A stretch of 28,552 bases of DNA from an uncultured Chitinophagales bacterium (GTDB lineage Bacteria > Bacteroidota > Bacteroidia > Chitinophagales > Chitinophagaceae), in NCBI GenBank assembly GCA_946886475.1, contig CAMPIQ010000029.1:1-28552 (forward strand). Reading direction: 5' to 3'. Both the position numbers and the translations under genes were made by a program. Of this stretch, positions 1-8,426 are shown one piece after another. Position 1 is the first letter of the stretch. Each line of letters starts with the position of its first letter. The notes under the pieces were generated by a model. It did no database searches, was not told where the DNA came from, and worked only from the letters and a program-made list of their open reading frames with translations.

Positions 1-74
1 TCCGATCAATCATAAATTATGAAGATGCAGATCAAAAAATCCAAAATAAAGAATCCATTATCTAAATCATATTC

Positions 75-110
75 TCCGCGGCCATCCGCGGCCATCAATT
101 TACATCCGCG
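75..110. repeat. Short GC-rich tandem repeat upstream of the protease gene
   Basis: The 10-base unit TCCGCGGCCA occurs twice in direct tandem at 75-84 and 85-94, and a partial third copy (ATCCGCG) lies at 104-110. Each full unit contains the palindrome CCGCGG, so the two copies can also pair as a hairpin with a CCAT loop. The surroundings are AT-rich, so the block stands out. It could be a REP-like intergenic element or the end of a terminator of a gene left of the window. I see no gene in bases 1-137. Confidence 0.45.
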
Positions 111-137
111 ATATAAAAATCCGTTGAATCTTATATT

Positions 138-1238
138 ATGAATACGCAACAGATCATAGAATTATTCAGACCGGCAATTATTCAGATTGCTACGCAATCA
201 AGTACGGGTACAGGCTTTTATTTAAAAGAGCTTGATCTTGTTGTAACCAATGAACACGTGGTTGGTAAAAATGCGGAGGTTACCATTGCCGGAAAATTGT
301 TTGAAAAGCAATTAACGAGGGTATGGTACACGGATAAAAAACATGATCTGGCCTTTTTGCAACCTCCCGTAGATGTACAGATCCCTGATGTGAAACTGGG
401 AATTTATGAAGAAACAAAAGACGGTGAAGTGGTGGTGGCCATTGGGCATCCATTTGGACTTAATTACACGGCCACACAGGGTGTGATATCTAAGGTAGAC
501 CGCATCCGAGATGGCATTAAATACATACAGATTGATGCTGCCATTAACCCTGGAAATTCAGGTGGACCACTTGTGAATAAGGAAGGCCATATTATTGGCG
601 TGAATTCATTTATCATACGCGGAGGTGATAATCTTGGTTTTGCCCTTCCGGTCAGTTACCTGCGTGAAGCGCTGGATCTATATTACCCACACAGAGGACA
701 GCCTTCAACCAGGTGCCATAGTTGTAATCACATGGTTTTTCCCTCCACCATTGAGGCAACTAAATATTGTCCTTATTGTGGAACAGAAGTTAAGCTGCCA
801 CAGCTTCCCGAAAGAGAATCCAAGCCTGTAGGTATTGCAAAAACAGTTGAAGAGATACTTACAGAACTAGGAAAGGACGTGAAGCTTGCGCGGGATGGCA
901 ACAACAACTGGAGCGTAAAGGAAGGGACGGCCAAGATCAAGATCAATTATAATCCGGATAATTTTTTTGTTGCAGGCGATGCCTACCTGTGCCAGCTGCC
1001 AAAGGATTCCTCGCAGATCAGGCCTTTGTATCTTTTTTTATTGAACGAAAATTTCAGCCTTGATACTCTTGTGCTGAGTTGTGTAAAGCAAAACATTGTT
1101 TTGTCCTGCATTATGTACGACCTGGATATGACAAAGGATGCAGGTATAGAAATGTTCAGGGACCTGTTTCAAAAGGCAGAATATTACGACCAGTTGCTGG
1201 AGAAGGAGTTTGGTTGCGTAGAGCTGCTTGAAGAGTGA
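138..1238 (+). CDS. Trypsin-like (HtrA/DegP-type) serine protease with zinc ribbon
   Basis: The N-terminal half (about residues 10-185) is a chymotrypsin-fold protease of the HtrA/DegP kind. The triad is visible as His40 (TNEHV), Asp70 (KHDLAFL) and Ser141 (PGNSGGP). It is followed by a four-cysteine zinc ribbon (C193-x2-C196 and C211-x2-C214). The last 130 residues (about 235-366) resemble, in secondary-structure pattern only, small YbjN/secretion-chaperone-like alpha-beta domains. There is no PDZ domain, unlike classical HtrA. No signal peptide or membrane segment is seen, so the protein is probably cytoplasmic, which is unusual for this protease class. The ATG at 138 fits, since the protease fold begins within 20 residues. 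The stop overlaps the start of recX, suggesting translational coupling. The protease call is firm; the substrate and the role of the C-terminal part are unknown. Confidence 0.88.
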   Translation: MNTQQIIELFRPAIIQIATQSSTGTGFYLKELDLVVTNEHVVGKNAEVTIAGKLFEKQLTRVWYTDKKHDLAFLQPPVDVQIPDVKLGIYEETKDGEVVVAIGHPFGLNYTATQGVISKVDRIRDGIKYIQIDAAINPGNSGGPLVNKEGHIIGVNSFIIRGGDNLGFALPVSYLREALDLYYPHRGQPSTRCHSCNHMVFPSTIEATKYCPYCGTEVKLPQLPERESKPVGIAKTVEEILTELGKDVKLARDGNNNWSVKEGTAKIKINYNPDNFFVAGDAYLCQLPKDSSQIRPLYLFLLNENFSLDTLVLSCVKQNIVLSCIMYDLDMTKDAGIEMFRDLFQKAEYYDQLLEKEFGCVELLEE

Positions 1239-1765
1239 TTGGCATACCGGTAGCGCTGTTAAAATATTTCAATCAACCGTATACAATAGTGCAGAAGAAG
1301 TTATTAAGCAAAGAACAGGCGTTACAGAAATTGCGGCAATACTGTGCTTACCAGGAAAGAAGCCATGCTGAAGTGGGGCAAAAATTATGGGACCTTGGTG
1401 TGAGAAAAACGGATCATGATGAAATGGTTTCAACACTGATCGAAGAGGATTACCTGAATGAAGAAAGGTTTGCCATTGCATTTGCAGGTGGAAAATTCAG
1501 GATGAAACAATGGGGCAGGAAAAAAATTTTCTATGGGCTCAGGGAAAAAAAAGTCAGCGAATACAATATCAGAAAGGCTATGAAGGAAATTGACGAAGAG
1601 ACCTACCGGGAAACATTAAAAAAGCTTGCAGAAAAAAAGTATGGCGAATTAAAAACAGACCAGTACCTGGTTAGGAAAAAGAAAACTATGGATTACCTGA
1701 TGCAAAAAGGATATGAGCCCGATCTGATCAGCCAGGTTTTAATTTCAATCGTTAATAAACCATAA
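1235..1765 (+). CDS. recX: RecX family regulatory protein
   Basis: RecX proteins bind RecA filaments and modulate recombination and SOS induction. The 176-residue product has the family's helical three-repeat layout: an N-terminal part with a YCAYQERSHAEV-like motif (compare the usual R-x-x-S-x-x-E/L motif), a central LIEEDYLNEERFAIAFAGGKF block that is very characteristic of RecX (L-x-x-x-x-Y-L-D/N-D/E-x-R-F-A), and a C-terminal repeat ending in a long basic helix. The reading frame opens at GTG 1235, inside the stop of the protease gene. A second GTG at 1289 would remove 18 poorly conserved residues and is a realistic alternative. recA is not in this window. The family assignment is confident; the start is not. 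Confidence 0.88.
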   Translation: MIGIPVALLKYFNQPYTIVQKKLLSKEQALQKLRQYCAYQERSHAEVGQKLWDLGVRKTDHDEMVSTLIEEDYLNEERFAIAFAGGKFRMKQWGRKKIFYGLREKKVSEYNIRKAMKEIDEETYRETLKKLAEKKYGELKTDQYLVRKKKTMDYLMQKGYEPDLISQVLISIVNKP

Positions 1766-1807
1766 CAATGCAGGGATTTTGACAACTGGCAGGTGGAAGG
1801 GTAAATG

Positions 1808-1824
1808 GCCTGGCCGGGCTTTTT
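1808..1824 (+). terminator. Weak possible terminator after recX
   Basis: A short GC-rich hairpin (GCCT, loop GGCC, GGGC with one G-U pair) is followed by five T and then TGCTTT. It sits between recX and the convergent pentapeptide gene, where a terminator is expected. The stem is only four pairs, so support is weak. Confidence 0.3.
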
Positions 1825-1897
1825 GCTTTAGCCTTTTTTAATTCGTATGGTCTATAAATCTGAAAAATCATCAGGGTATTAACAATTACATGCGGGA

Positions 1898-2470
1898 TCA
1901 GCTTATGTCTATATCATACTTTTCCAACAAACCATACAAACCAGACATTGAGAATTTTGCTTTTTTGATTCTGTTCAACTCCGGATCAATATTATAATTA
2001 ACGGTGGTCCTAAGGTCGGCATGCTCCAGAATTGTATTTTCAAATCTTGCACCCGAAAGGTCACAATCCTGGAACAAAGCATATGAAAGATCCGCTCCGG
2101 TAAAATCAACATCTGCGAGGCTACAGTTTACAAATCCGGTTTTTTTGAGTTGCCGCATGTAGAATGATGAAAAATTTAAGACGCAAGTTTCGAAACGCAC
2201 GGTAAAAAGGAAATCATCACAATTTTCAAAATGGATCCCAAGCAGTTTGGATCCCACAAAGTGCGTATCTCTAAAAATGGTCCGGTTTGTTTTTACATTG
2301 CTCAGGTCACACTGATTGAATTCTGATTCAGGAAAAGCCATTCCAGACAAATCCAGATTTGAAAAACTGCAATTTTTAAAATGGCATCCTTCGTATTCAG
2401 CCAAATCGAGGCCGGTATTTCTAAAATCAACGTCCCGGAATGTTTGTTCTATTATCAAAGGCTTGTCCAT
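1898..2470 (-). CDS. Pentapeptide repeat protein
   Basis: Most of the 190 residues are pentapeptide repeats of the A(D/N)LXX type: a Phe or Leu every fifth position, for example FRDVDFRNTGLDLAEYEG near the start and DVDFTGADLSYALFQDCDL around residues 120-140. Such proteins fold into a right-handed quadrilateral beta helix. Length and an apparent break midway (around residues 85-110) resemble the Qnr/McbG group, whose members mimic DNA and protect gyrase from quinolones or microcin B17, but many chromosomal homologues have no known role. No signal peptide, so it is cytoplasmic. It lies 42 bases downstream of the dehydrogenase-like gene on the same strand and may be read from the same transcript. 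The repeat fold is certain; function is not. Confidence 0.85.
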   Translation of the reverse strand: MDKPLIIEQTFRDVDFRNTGLDLAEYEGCHFKNCSFSNLDLSGMAFPESEFNQCDLSNVKTNRTIFRDTHFVGSKLLGIHFENCDDFLFTVRFETCVLNFSSFYMRQLKKTGFVNCSLADVDFTGADLSYALFQDCDLSGARFENTILEHADLRTTVNYNIDPELNRIKKAKFSMSGLYGLLEKYDIDIS

Positions 2471-2512
2471 AATAATTCACAGGAATGTGATAAGCTTACC
2501 GTGTTCGGAAGA

Positions 2513-4261
2513 TCAGTCGACAATGATCTTCTCCGTTTTAGCGCCTTCGTTGGTTATTAGCTGTACATAATACATACCCCTGGGTAATACAGGTAATCTC
2601 AGTGAAAAAGCGCCTGTTGCATTATTCAGGTCCTTATCAAAAATAACAGCACCATGGCTATCCATTATCCTTATTTTACGGGCTTTCTGTGATAAACTAA
2701 AGTTTATCATCCTGCCGGTTACAATAGTTGGGTATATTCTGGTTTCACCATTCCTGGCCGCGATTCTTAATATGGTTGAATATTTTACCGAACCATCATC
2801 ATCCTGTATGGCCAGCCTGTAATACAATGTTGAGCTGATGCTGGTGTAATGACGGAAATTATAATCACTTCCATTTTCATTTCTGCTGGCAGCCACTTCA
2901 CCCGCGCGGGTAAAAGCAGTTCCATTGGTACTGAATTCAATTATAAATCCTGAAGTATTTTGTTCCGTTACTGTTCTCCACTTTAATTCATTGTAACTAT
3001 TAAAATGCACAGCCTGAAAAGAGGATAGTGTAACCGGTAAGGGCGTGCCCCCGGAAGCTTCAACCTTCAATATAGCTCCGGTTCCCTGCGAAACTGCATA
3101 AAGGGTTCCATCTTCGGCTTCTCCAAAACCCACGATGAACCAGGGATTTGGCGCAGGAAGGATCAGCTGGGCGGCCGAATCAAAACCTCCGCTTCCATCC
3201 GGCCATAACATATAAACGGAATCGCTATATACATCTGCCGCAATATAAATTCCGTATAATGACGGATACTCGGCGCCTCTATACACATATCCACCGGTTA
3301 CTGCGGAAGACCCGGGATTAGGGTTATTATAATCAAAAACCGGATAAACATTATCTGTGGGGTGGCAATCAGTTACGGAGGGGGTAGAAATATGACCTTC
3401 GTAACAATCCCACCCATAATTAACATGTCCGGTATTTCCGGCAGTCCTGAAGTTAATTTCTTCTCTGGCACCCTGACCAACATCGCCTATCCACATATTT
3501 CCATTGGCCCTGTCAAAGCTCCAGCGAAAAGGATTCCGTAAGCCCATTGCCCATATCTCATCCCGCACTGACGCATCGCCCACATAAGGATTATCAAGAG
3601 GGATATCATAGTTGCCGTTAGGTTGAACGGTTGAACCGTTTATATCTATCCTCAACATCTTGCCCAATAGCGAATTGCCATTTTGTGCGTTATTGTCAGG
3701 GTCATTTCCACTTCCGCCATCACCTGTTGCAAAATACAGGTAACCATCGGTGCCGAAATTTAATTTGCCACCATTGTGATTTGAAAAATCAGGATGTAAA
3801 ATGGTCATTACAAGAAAGTCCGTACTCGTATTTGGTAAGATGGAAGGTCCGGCTCCTCCTGGCCCTGCAATGATCTCATATCTGCGCAGTGCAATATTTC
3901 CACCCAGATCTGTATAATACACATAAAAGAAATCATCACCGGTACCCGCTCCAAAATCCGGATGTACGGCCATACTTAACAAACCCCGCTCTCCACCTGT
4001 TGAAATTAAATTTTCACCACCCGGACCTGAGCTCATATCAAGAAAATTTTTTAATACACCATCTTCCCATAGCCGTATCAGCCCACCCTGTTGTACAACA
4101 AAGCTGCGGTTGCTACCATCTCCCGCTGTTACAAAATCAATCGGAGCGGATAAACCTGTTATGTAATTGGAATAAGAGATAACGGGTCTCTGGGCCTGCA
4201 TTGTGGCAGGTGCACAAAGCATGATTAGCACAGCGAGTGCTGTGTAGAATTTTCTTGTCAT
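2513..4261 (-). CDS. T9SS-exported glucose/sorbosone dehydrogenase-like beta-propeller protein
   Basis: The protein has a signal peptide (residues 1-24, ending AQ), then a glucose/sorbosone dehydrogenase (GSDH, soluble PQQ-dependent sugar dehydrogenase type) six-bladed propeller over about residues 30-400. Family hallmarks are GERGLLSMAVHPDFG (90-104), NHNGGKLNFGTDGYLYFATG (161-180, with His162 in the catalytic-base position), and GLRNPFRWSFD then GDVGQGAREEIN (240-270). Residues about 408-500 are a linker domain common in Chitinophagaceae (LPVTLSSFQAV, ELKWRTVTEQNTSGFIIE). The end (508-582) is a type A T9SS sorting domain with GMYYVQL and a KIIVD tail. It should be exported to the periplasm by Sec and released or anchored at the surface by T9SS. 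The substrate is not readable; PQQ use is assumed from the family and no PQQ synthesis genes are in view. Confidence 0.9.
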   Translation of the reverse strand: MTRKFYTALAVLIMLCAPATMQAQRPVISYSNYITGLSAPIDFVTAGDGSNRSFVVQQGGLIRLWEDGVLKNFLDMSSGPGGENLISTGGERGLLSMAVHPDFGAGTGDDFFYVYYTDLGGNIALRRYEIIAGPGGAGPSILPNTSTDFLVMTILHPDFSNHNGGKLNFGTDGYLYFATGDGGSGNDPDNNAQNGNSLLGKMLRIDINGSTVQPNGNYDIPLDNPYVGDASVRDEIWAMGLRNPFRWSFDRANGNMWIGDVGQGAREEINFRTAGNTGHVNYGWDCYEGHISTPSVTDCHPTDNVYPVFDYNNPNPGSSAVTGGYVYRGAEYPSLYGIYIAADVYSDSVYMLWPDGSGGFDSAAQLILPAPNPWFIVGFGEAEDGTLYAVSQGTGAILKVEASGGTPLPVTLSSFQAVHFNSYNELKWRTVTEQNTSGFIIEFSTNGTAFTRAGEVAASRNENGSDYNFRHYTSISSTLYYRLAIQDDDGSVKYSTILRIAARNGETRIYPTIVTGRMINFSLSQKARKIRIMDSHGAVIFDKDLNNATGAFSLRLPVLPRGMYYVQLITNEGAKTEKIIVD

Positions 4262-4323
4262 GGTTAAGGTGTTAAAAATTAATACAGGGCAGGGTTACCG
4301 AATTTAATTATTTTGTTTTGCAT

Positions 4324-5124
4324 ATGTCCAATTTAAAATTCACATTGATCCAGACCCGGCTTTATTGGGAAGACAAGGAAAAAAATCTTTCCATGCTGGA
4401 AGAGAAAGTAAAGGCCTTACGGGGAACCACACACGTTATTCTTTTGCCCGAGATGTTCAGCACCGGTTTTAGCATGAACCCAGAAAGTCTTGGCGAAGAA
4501 ATGGATGGAAGATCGGTACAGTGGATGAAAACTTTGGCGGCATCCCAGAAATGCATAATAGCCGGAAGCCTGATCATAAAGGAGAATGAAAATTATTTCA
4601 ACAGGATGATATGGATGTTGCCCAATGGGCAATTTGGTATTTATGATAAAAAGCACCTTTTTGCTTATGCAGGGGAAGACAGGCGCTATTCACCGGGAAA
4701 CAAAAGACTTATTGCTTCGGTAAATGGCTGGAAGCTGAATCTTATGGTGTGCTATGATCTCAGATTTCCCGTGTGGGCCAGGCAGCAATTTCATGACGAT
4801 GGCAGTTTTGAATATGATGTTCTGATTTATGTAGCCAACTGGCCGGAAAAAAGAAGTACCGCATGGAAAACGCTGTTACAGGCACGGGCGATAGAAAACC
4901 AGTGTTATGTAATTGGTGTAAACCGTGTAGGTACGGACGGGAATGAAATTTACTATAGCGGCGATAGTATGGTGATTGATCCGCTGGGTGAAATTTTATA
5001 TCATGGGAGTCATGATGAAGACACGGCAACAATTACACTGAACAAAGATCATCTGAATGAAATAAGGGATAAATTTCCATTCTGGAAAGACGCAGATGAT
5101 TTTATCATACCGGTTCAAAGTTGA
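4324..5124 (+). CDS. Nitrilase-family (omega-amidase-like) carbon-nitrogen hydrolase
   Basis: The 266-residue protein has the Glu-Lys-Cys triad of the nitrilase superfamily: Glu43 (LLPEMFSTGFS), Lys110 (YDKKHLFAYAGE) and Cys143 (MVCYDLRFPVW). The motif GFSMNP and length are those of YafV/Nit2-like omega-amidases, which hydrolyse alpha-ketoglutaramate or alpha-ketosuccinamate to the keto acid plus ammonia as a repair or salvage step. No signal peptide, so cytoplasmic. I chose ATG 4324; a TTG at 4318 is in frame, but would only add two residues. The gene is divergent from the dehydrogenase-like gene, with about 60 bases between, and its last 10 bases overlap the 3' end of the convergent S41 peptidase gene. 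The family is confident and the omega-amidase substrate class likely. Confidence 0.9.
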   Translation: MSNLKFTLIQTRLYWEDKEKNLSMLEEKVKALRGTTHVILLPEMFSTGFSMNPESLGEEMDGRSVQWMKTLAASQKCIIAGSLIIKENENYFNRMIWMLPNGQFGIYDKKHLFAYAGEDRRYSPGNKRLIASVNGWKLNLMVCYDLRFPVWARQQFHDDGSFEYDVLIYVANWPEKRSTAWKTLLQARAIENQCYVIGVNRVGTDGNEIYYSGDSMVIDPLGEILYHGSHDEDTATITLNKDHLNEIRDKFPFWKDADDFIIPVQS

Positions 5125-6602
5125 TTTTTCTGTCTGATCAGTTCAAGCGCTTTCTCCATTTTATAATCACCAAGCCTGATGATGGCATCGATGGTAGGAG
5201 GCGCGTATACTTCTGGAATAATTCCTTTTCCTTTTTCTTCATCTTTATCTATTACCAGACGGAATAAAGGAAGCCTGAAGCGCACCTTTGTATTGGGCAG
5301 GGTTACATCGGGGATCAGCCATGCAGAATTGCCATATGCACCACCCCCGGTTTCCTCACCTATAACGGTTACATCGGATTGTTCTTTTAAAGCTTTTGTA
5401 AATAGGGAAGCGGCGGAAAATGTGTTCCCTCCTGTAAGAATATAAGCCTCACCCTCAAAATGATTTTTCTTTTTGGGTTTGAAATATTTTCCTTCGTACA
5501 ATCCGAAATGATGACGTCCTTCCTTTTTATTTGTCATGAAAAGAAAGAAGAGGCGATTGAATACATAATGATTCTGATACTTTGCGTACCTGCTTTTATT
5601 GGTTTTTGCATAAAGCGAATCAGCTATTTTGAAAGGCTGGTCAGCTATGTATTTTGTAAGCAGGTTAGAAAGCACCACACTCCCGCCTCCGTTTCCACGC
5701 ATATCCACTACCAGATGGCCAATATTTTCTTTTCTTAATTTCCTGAAAGACCTTCTGAAGAAATTCCGGAGTTTATATTTTTTTGTAAAAGAGCCCACCT
5801 GCATCACCGCCATGTTAAGAGTTGTATCAATAACAAGACTTCGTTGGGACTGCAGGGTTATTCTTCTTCTTTCTTTTTTTGAAAGTGGTGATGGCCGGGG
5901 TCGTGACCGGGCTGTTGAATCAGCAAACGGATTGAACCAATTGATCACAGCATGCCGCCGGATACCCGAAGTGTCGGTATATTCTATATTCATTTTAGGC
6001 CTGATCCCAAAATAAGCGCCATACATGTTTCTGAATACACCACCGTTGCTCAGACTCTGGTATTTATGTGTAAGGTTGTAACCATCCGTTGACATATGTT
6101 TGAAGAGGCTGTCAATTATGGTTTTTACAGGTCGGCCCTCAATTGAATGCAGCATGCTGCCACGGGCGATACCGCTATCTGAACGGTTAAGGCTTGAGGT
6201 TATAACAACCGTATCGTTCCAGATCTTTACATTCAATGGGAAAGCAACCGAACGGTTCCTGTCCGAAAACCTGGAAGCTCCTTTTGATGCGCGCACGGTG
6301 GTATGGCCGCATCTTACCTGGGACAAAACACGGCTCAGGATATTTCGGAATTTATATTCGGGAAGCGAATCCTTTAATGCAGAAGCACCCTTATCAAAAT
6401 AATGATCAATGGTGTCTTTGGGGGTGTACCAGTAAAGGCTTGGATGTGACTCTTCCAGGATGTTCCGGAAGAGGTTATAATCTTCCTGCAATTCTTCAGG
6501 CGAAAACTTCTTTGCAGGATTGTAATTCCTGCTAACAGAACAGCTGGTAAATAAAAAGAGCATCAATACGGGGAAAAAGGTTTTCATAGCGTGCTTGCTC
6601 AT
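5115..6602 (-). CDS. S41 family (C-terminal processing/tricorn-like) peptidase, lipoprotein
   Basis: An N-terminal lipoprotein signal with lipobox LFTSC (Cys21) is followed by a helical region containing a CGHT motif (98-101), a degenerate PDZ-like segment (about 115-215, IARGSMLHSIEGRPV), and an S41 catalytic core from about residue 255. The core shows LVVDMRGNGGGS (297-308), YILTGGNTFSAASLF (387-401, Ser396 probably the nucleophile) and VIGEETGGGAYGN (413-425). It should be a membrane-anchored serine peptidase in the periplasm. The ATG at 6602 overlaps the stop of thiL as ATGA, supporting coupling; the ATG at 6587 (MKTFFPV) gives an equally good lipoprotein signal. It is the last gene of the three-gene minus-strand set. 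An insertion rich in Arg and Ser (about 228-250) is unusual. The substrate is unknown. Confidence 0.88.
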   Translation of the reverse strand: MSKHAMKTFFPVLMLFLFTSCSVSRNYNPAKKFSPEELQEDYNLFRNILEESHPSLYWYTPKDTIDHYFDKGASALKDSLPEYKFRNILSRVLSQVRCGHTTVRASKGASRFSDRNRSVAFPLNVKIWNDTVVITSSLNRSDSGIARGSMLHSIEGRPVKTIIDSLFKHMSTDGYNLTHKYQSLSNGGVFRNMYGAYFGIRPKMNIEYTDTSGIRRHAVINWFNPFADSTARSRPRPSPLSKKERRRITLQSQRSLVIDTTLNMAVMQVGSFTKKYKLRNFFRRSFRKLRKENIGHLVVDMRGNGGGSVVLSNLLTKYIADQPFKIADSLYAKTNKSRYAKYQNHYVFNRLFFLFMTNKKEGRHHFGLYEGKYFKPKKKNHFEGEAYILTGGNTFSAASLFTKALKEQSDVTVIGEETGGGAYGNSAWLIPDVTLPNTKVRFRLPLFRLVIDKDEEKGKGIIPEVYAPPTIDAIIRLGDYKMEKALELIRQKNQL

Positions 6603-7630
6603 TTAAAAGCATTCCAGCCCTGCGCGGTAATGGGATATTTGCTACCGCCTTTTGTCAGGATGTTGGCCCCGGCCTCACTGTCGGTCATATAACCAATAAT
6701 GGCGATCTCCGGATTAGAAGATATTTTTTCAAAATCATCCTGGTTAATGGTAAATAATAGTTCATAGTCTTCTCCCCCGCTCAAGGCGCAGGCTGTCGGG
6801 TCAAGATTGAATTTAAAAGCTGCCATTTTTGTTTCTTCTCCTATTGGAATTTTTTCTTCATACAATACACAGCCAACCTGGCTTTGTTTGCAAATGTGCA
6901 GGATCTCCGAACTCAGACCATCACTGATATCGATCATAGAAGTTGGAACCACATTTACGGATTCTAAAAAATCTACAATGTCTTTCCTGGCTTCCGGTTT
7001 CAGAATTCTTCCTATGATATACTTTTCACCCTCCAGGTCCGGTTGCACTTTTGGATGTTCCAGAAAGATTTTCTTTTCTCTTTCCAATAAGGTTAATCCA
7101 AGGTAAGCGCCACCCAGGTCGCCGGTTACGCAAAGCAATTCAGATTTCTTGGCCCCGCTGCGCTTCACATATTTCTCCGGGGCCACCTCGCCTATGGCTG
7201 TACAGGAAATGATAAACCCTTTTTGAGAGGTGGTGGTATCGCCACCCGCCAGGTCCACTCCGTATTTTTCACAGGCTGCATATACGCCTTCATAAAATTC
7301 TTCCAACGCTTCCACGCTGAACCGGTTGCTGAATCCAAGCCCGATCACTACGTGAGTGGGCGTGGCGTTCATGGCGCATACATCGCTTACATTTACTACA
7401 ACGGTTTTATAGCCCAAATGTTTTAATGGCGTGTACATTAAATCAAAATGAACCCCTTCAATCAACAGGTCGTTGGTAATCACCGTTTGTTTTCCAAAAT
7501 GGTCTATTACGGCCGCGTCGTCTCCAATACCAACTATGGTAGAGGCGTTTTGGATCTCTACATTTTTTGTAAGGTGGTCTATCAGACCGAACTCACCCAG
7601 CGAAGACACCTCTGTTCTGCTTTCACTCAT
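6599..7630 (-). CDS. thiL: Thiamine-phosphate kinase
   Basis: ThiL phosphorylates thiamine monophosphate with ATP to thiamine diphosphate, the active cofactor. The 343-residue product has the family's full length and motifs: GIGDDAAVI (34-42), NVSDVCAMNATP (80-91), LAGGDTT (127-133), SMIDISDGLSSEI (231-243) and SGGEDYELLFT (284-294). These acidic residues bind the magnesium ions and nucleotide. It is cytoplasmic. The gene follows the inositol monophosphatase-family gene by 13 bases and overlaps the S41 peptidase start by 4 bases, so the three are probably cotranscribed. I see no TPP riboswitch upstream, and no other thiamine genes are in the window. Confidence 0.96.
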   Translation of the reverse strand: MSESRTEVSSLGEFGLIDHLTKNVEIQNASTIVGIGDDAAVIDHFGKQTVITNDLLIEGVHFDLMYTPLKHLGYKTVVVNVSDVCAMNATPTHVVIGLGFSNRFSVEALEEFYEGVYAACEKYGVDLAGGDTTTSQKGFIISCTAIGEVAPEKYVKRSGAKKSELLCVTGDLGGAYLGLTLLEREKKIFLEHPKVQPDLEGEKYIIGRILKPEARKDIVDFLESVNVVPTSMIDISDGLSSEILHICKQSQVGCVLYEEKIPIGEETKMAAFKFNLDPTACALSGGEDYELLFTINQDDFEKISSNPEIAIIGYMTDSEAGANILTKGGSKYPITAQGWNAFK

Positions 7631-7643
7631 GTGCTCAAAATAA

Positions 7644-8426
7644 TTAAGATTTTGGTAGGTTTCCTTTTACCCACTGTACCAGTTCCGCATGCATAATGCC
7701 ATTACTTGCAATGATGCCTGGCTGGTAAGGAGAATAAGTATCGCCCTGCAGGTCGGTTACCGTGCCTCCGGCTTCTTCCACCAGCAAAAATCCTGCTGCA
7801 CTGTCCCAGGCCTGAAGCTGGTGTTCATAAAAACCATCAAATCTACCACAGGCCACCCATGCCAGATCTATAGCGGCAGAACCCAGCCGTCGCACGGGAA
7901 TGCCTTTTCTTATAAATCTTTCAAACACCTGTAAGGGTCCATTTGGTGCATCGAGATAGGTATAGGGAAATCCGGTAACCAGACAGGCATTGATCACCTT
8001 TTCTTTTTTACTTACGCTGATCGGCTTGTCATTCAGGGTAGCTCCGCAACCCCTTTCCGCAACAAAAAGTTCGTTGATATACGGATTATAAATGGCTCCC
8101 AGAACCATTTTTTTATTGTGCTCTACGGCAATGGAGATACAACAAATAGGAATGCGATGCGCAAAGTTCACGGTACCATCAATAGGATCAATGATCCATT
8201 TATATTCTGAATCCTGAACCAGGTCGCCACTTTCTTCTGTTAATATATGATGAGATGGATAATTTTTCCTGATCACATCTATGATGGCCTTTTCCGATGC
8301 ATGATCTACCTCGGTCACCAGGTTGTTGACGCCCTCTTTATTGGAGATCTTAAAATCAAGGTCAATGAATCTCCTCATTTCGCCGGCGGCTGCATGTGTA
8401 GCTTCTAATAAAGTGCTTTTGAGCAT
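7644..8426 (-). CDS. Inositol monophosphatase (SuhB-like) family phosphatase
   Basis: The protein is a magnesium-dependent, lithium-sensitive-type sugar phosphatase of the FIG/IMPase superfamily. With the start at ATG 8426 it has 260 residues and shows EESG (64-67), WIIDPIDGTVNF (77-88) and AWDSAAGFLLVEEAGG (206-221), which together form the metal site. The frame stays open to 8480, but the extra 18 residues match nothing in the family and the usual length favours 8426. It is the first gene of the minus-strand set with thiL. Members hydrolyse inositol 1-phosphate, or related substrates such as 3'-phosphoadenosine 5'-phosphate (CysQ), fructose bisphosphate or histidinol phosphate; sequence alone does not separate these. 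Cytoplasmic. Confidence 0.93.
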   Translation of the reverse strand: MLKSTLLEATHAAAGEMRRFIDLDFKISNKEGVNNLVTEVDHASEKAIIDVIRKNYPSHHILTEESGDLVQDSEYKWIIDPIDGTVNFAHRIPICCISIAVEHNKKMVLGAIYNPYINELFVAERGCGATLNDKPISVSKKEKVINACLVTGFPYTYLDAPNGPLQVFERFIRKGIPVRRLGSAAIDLAWVACGRFDGFYEHQLQAWDSAAGFLLVEEAGGTVTDLQGDTYSPYQPGIIASNGIMHAELVQWVKGNLPKS

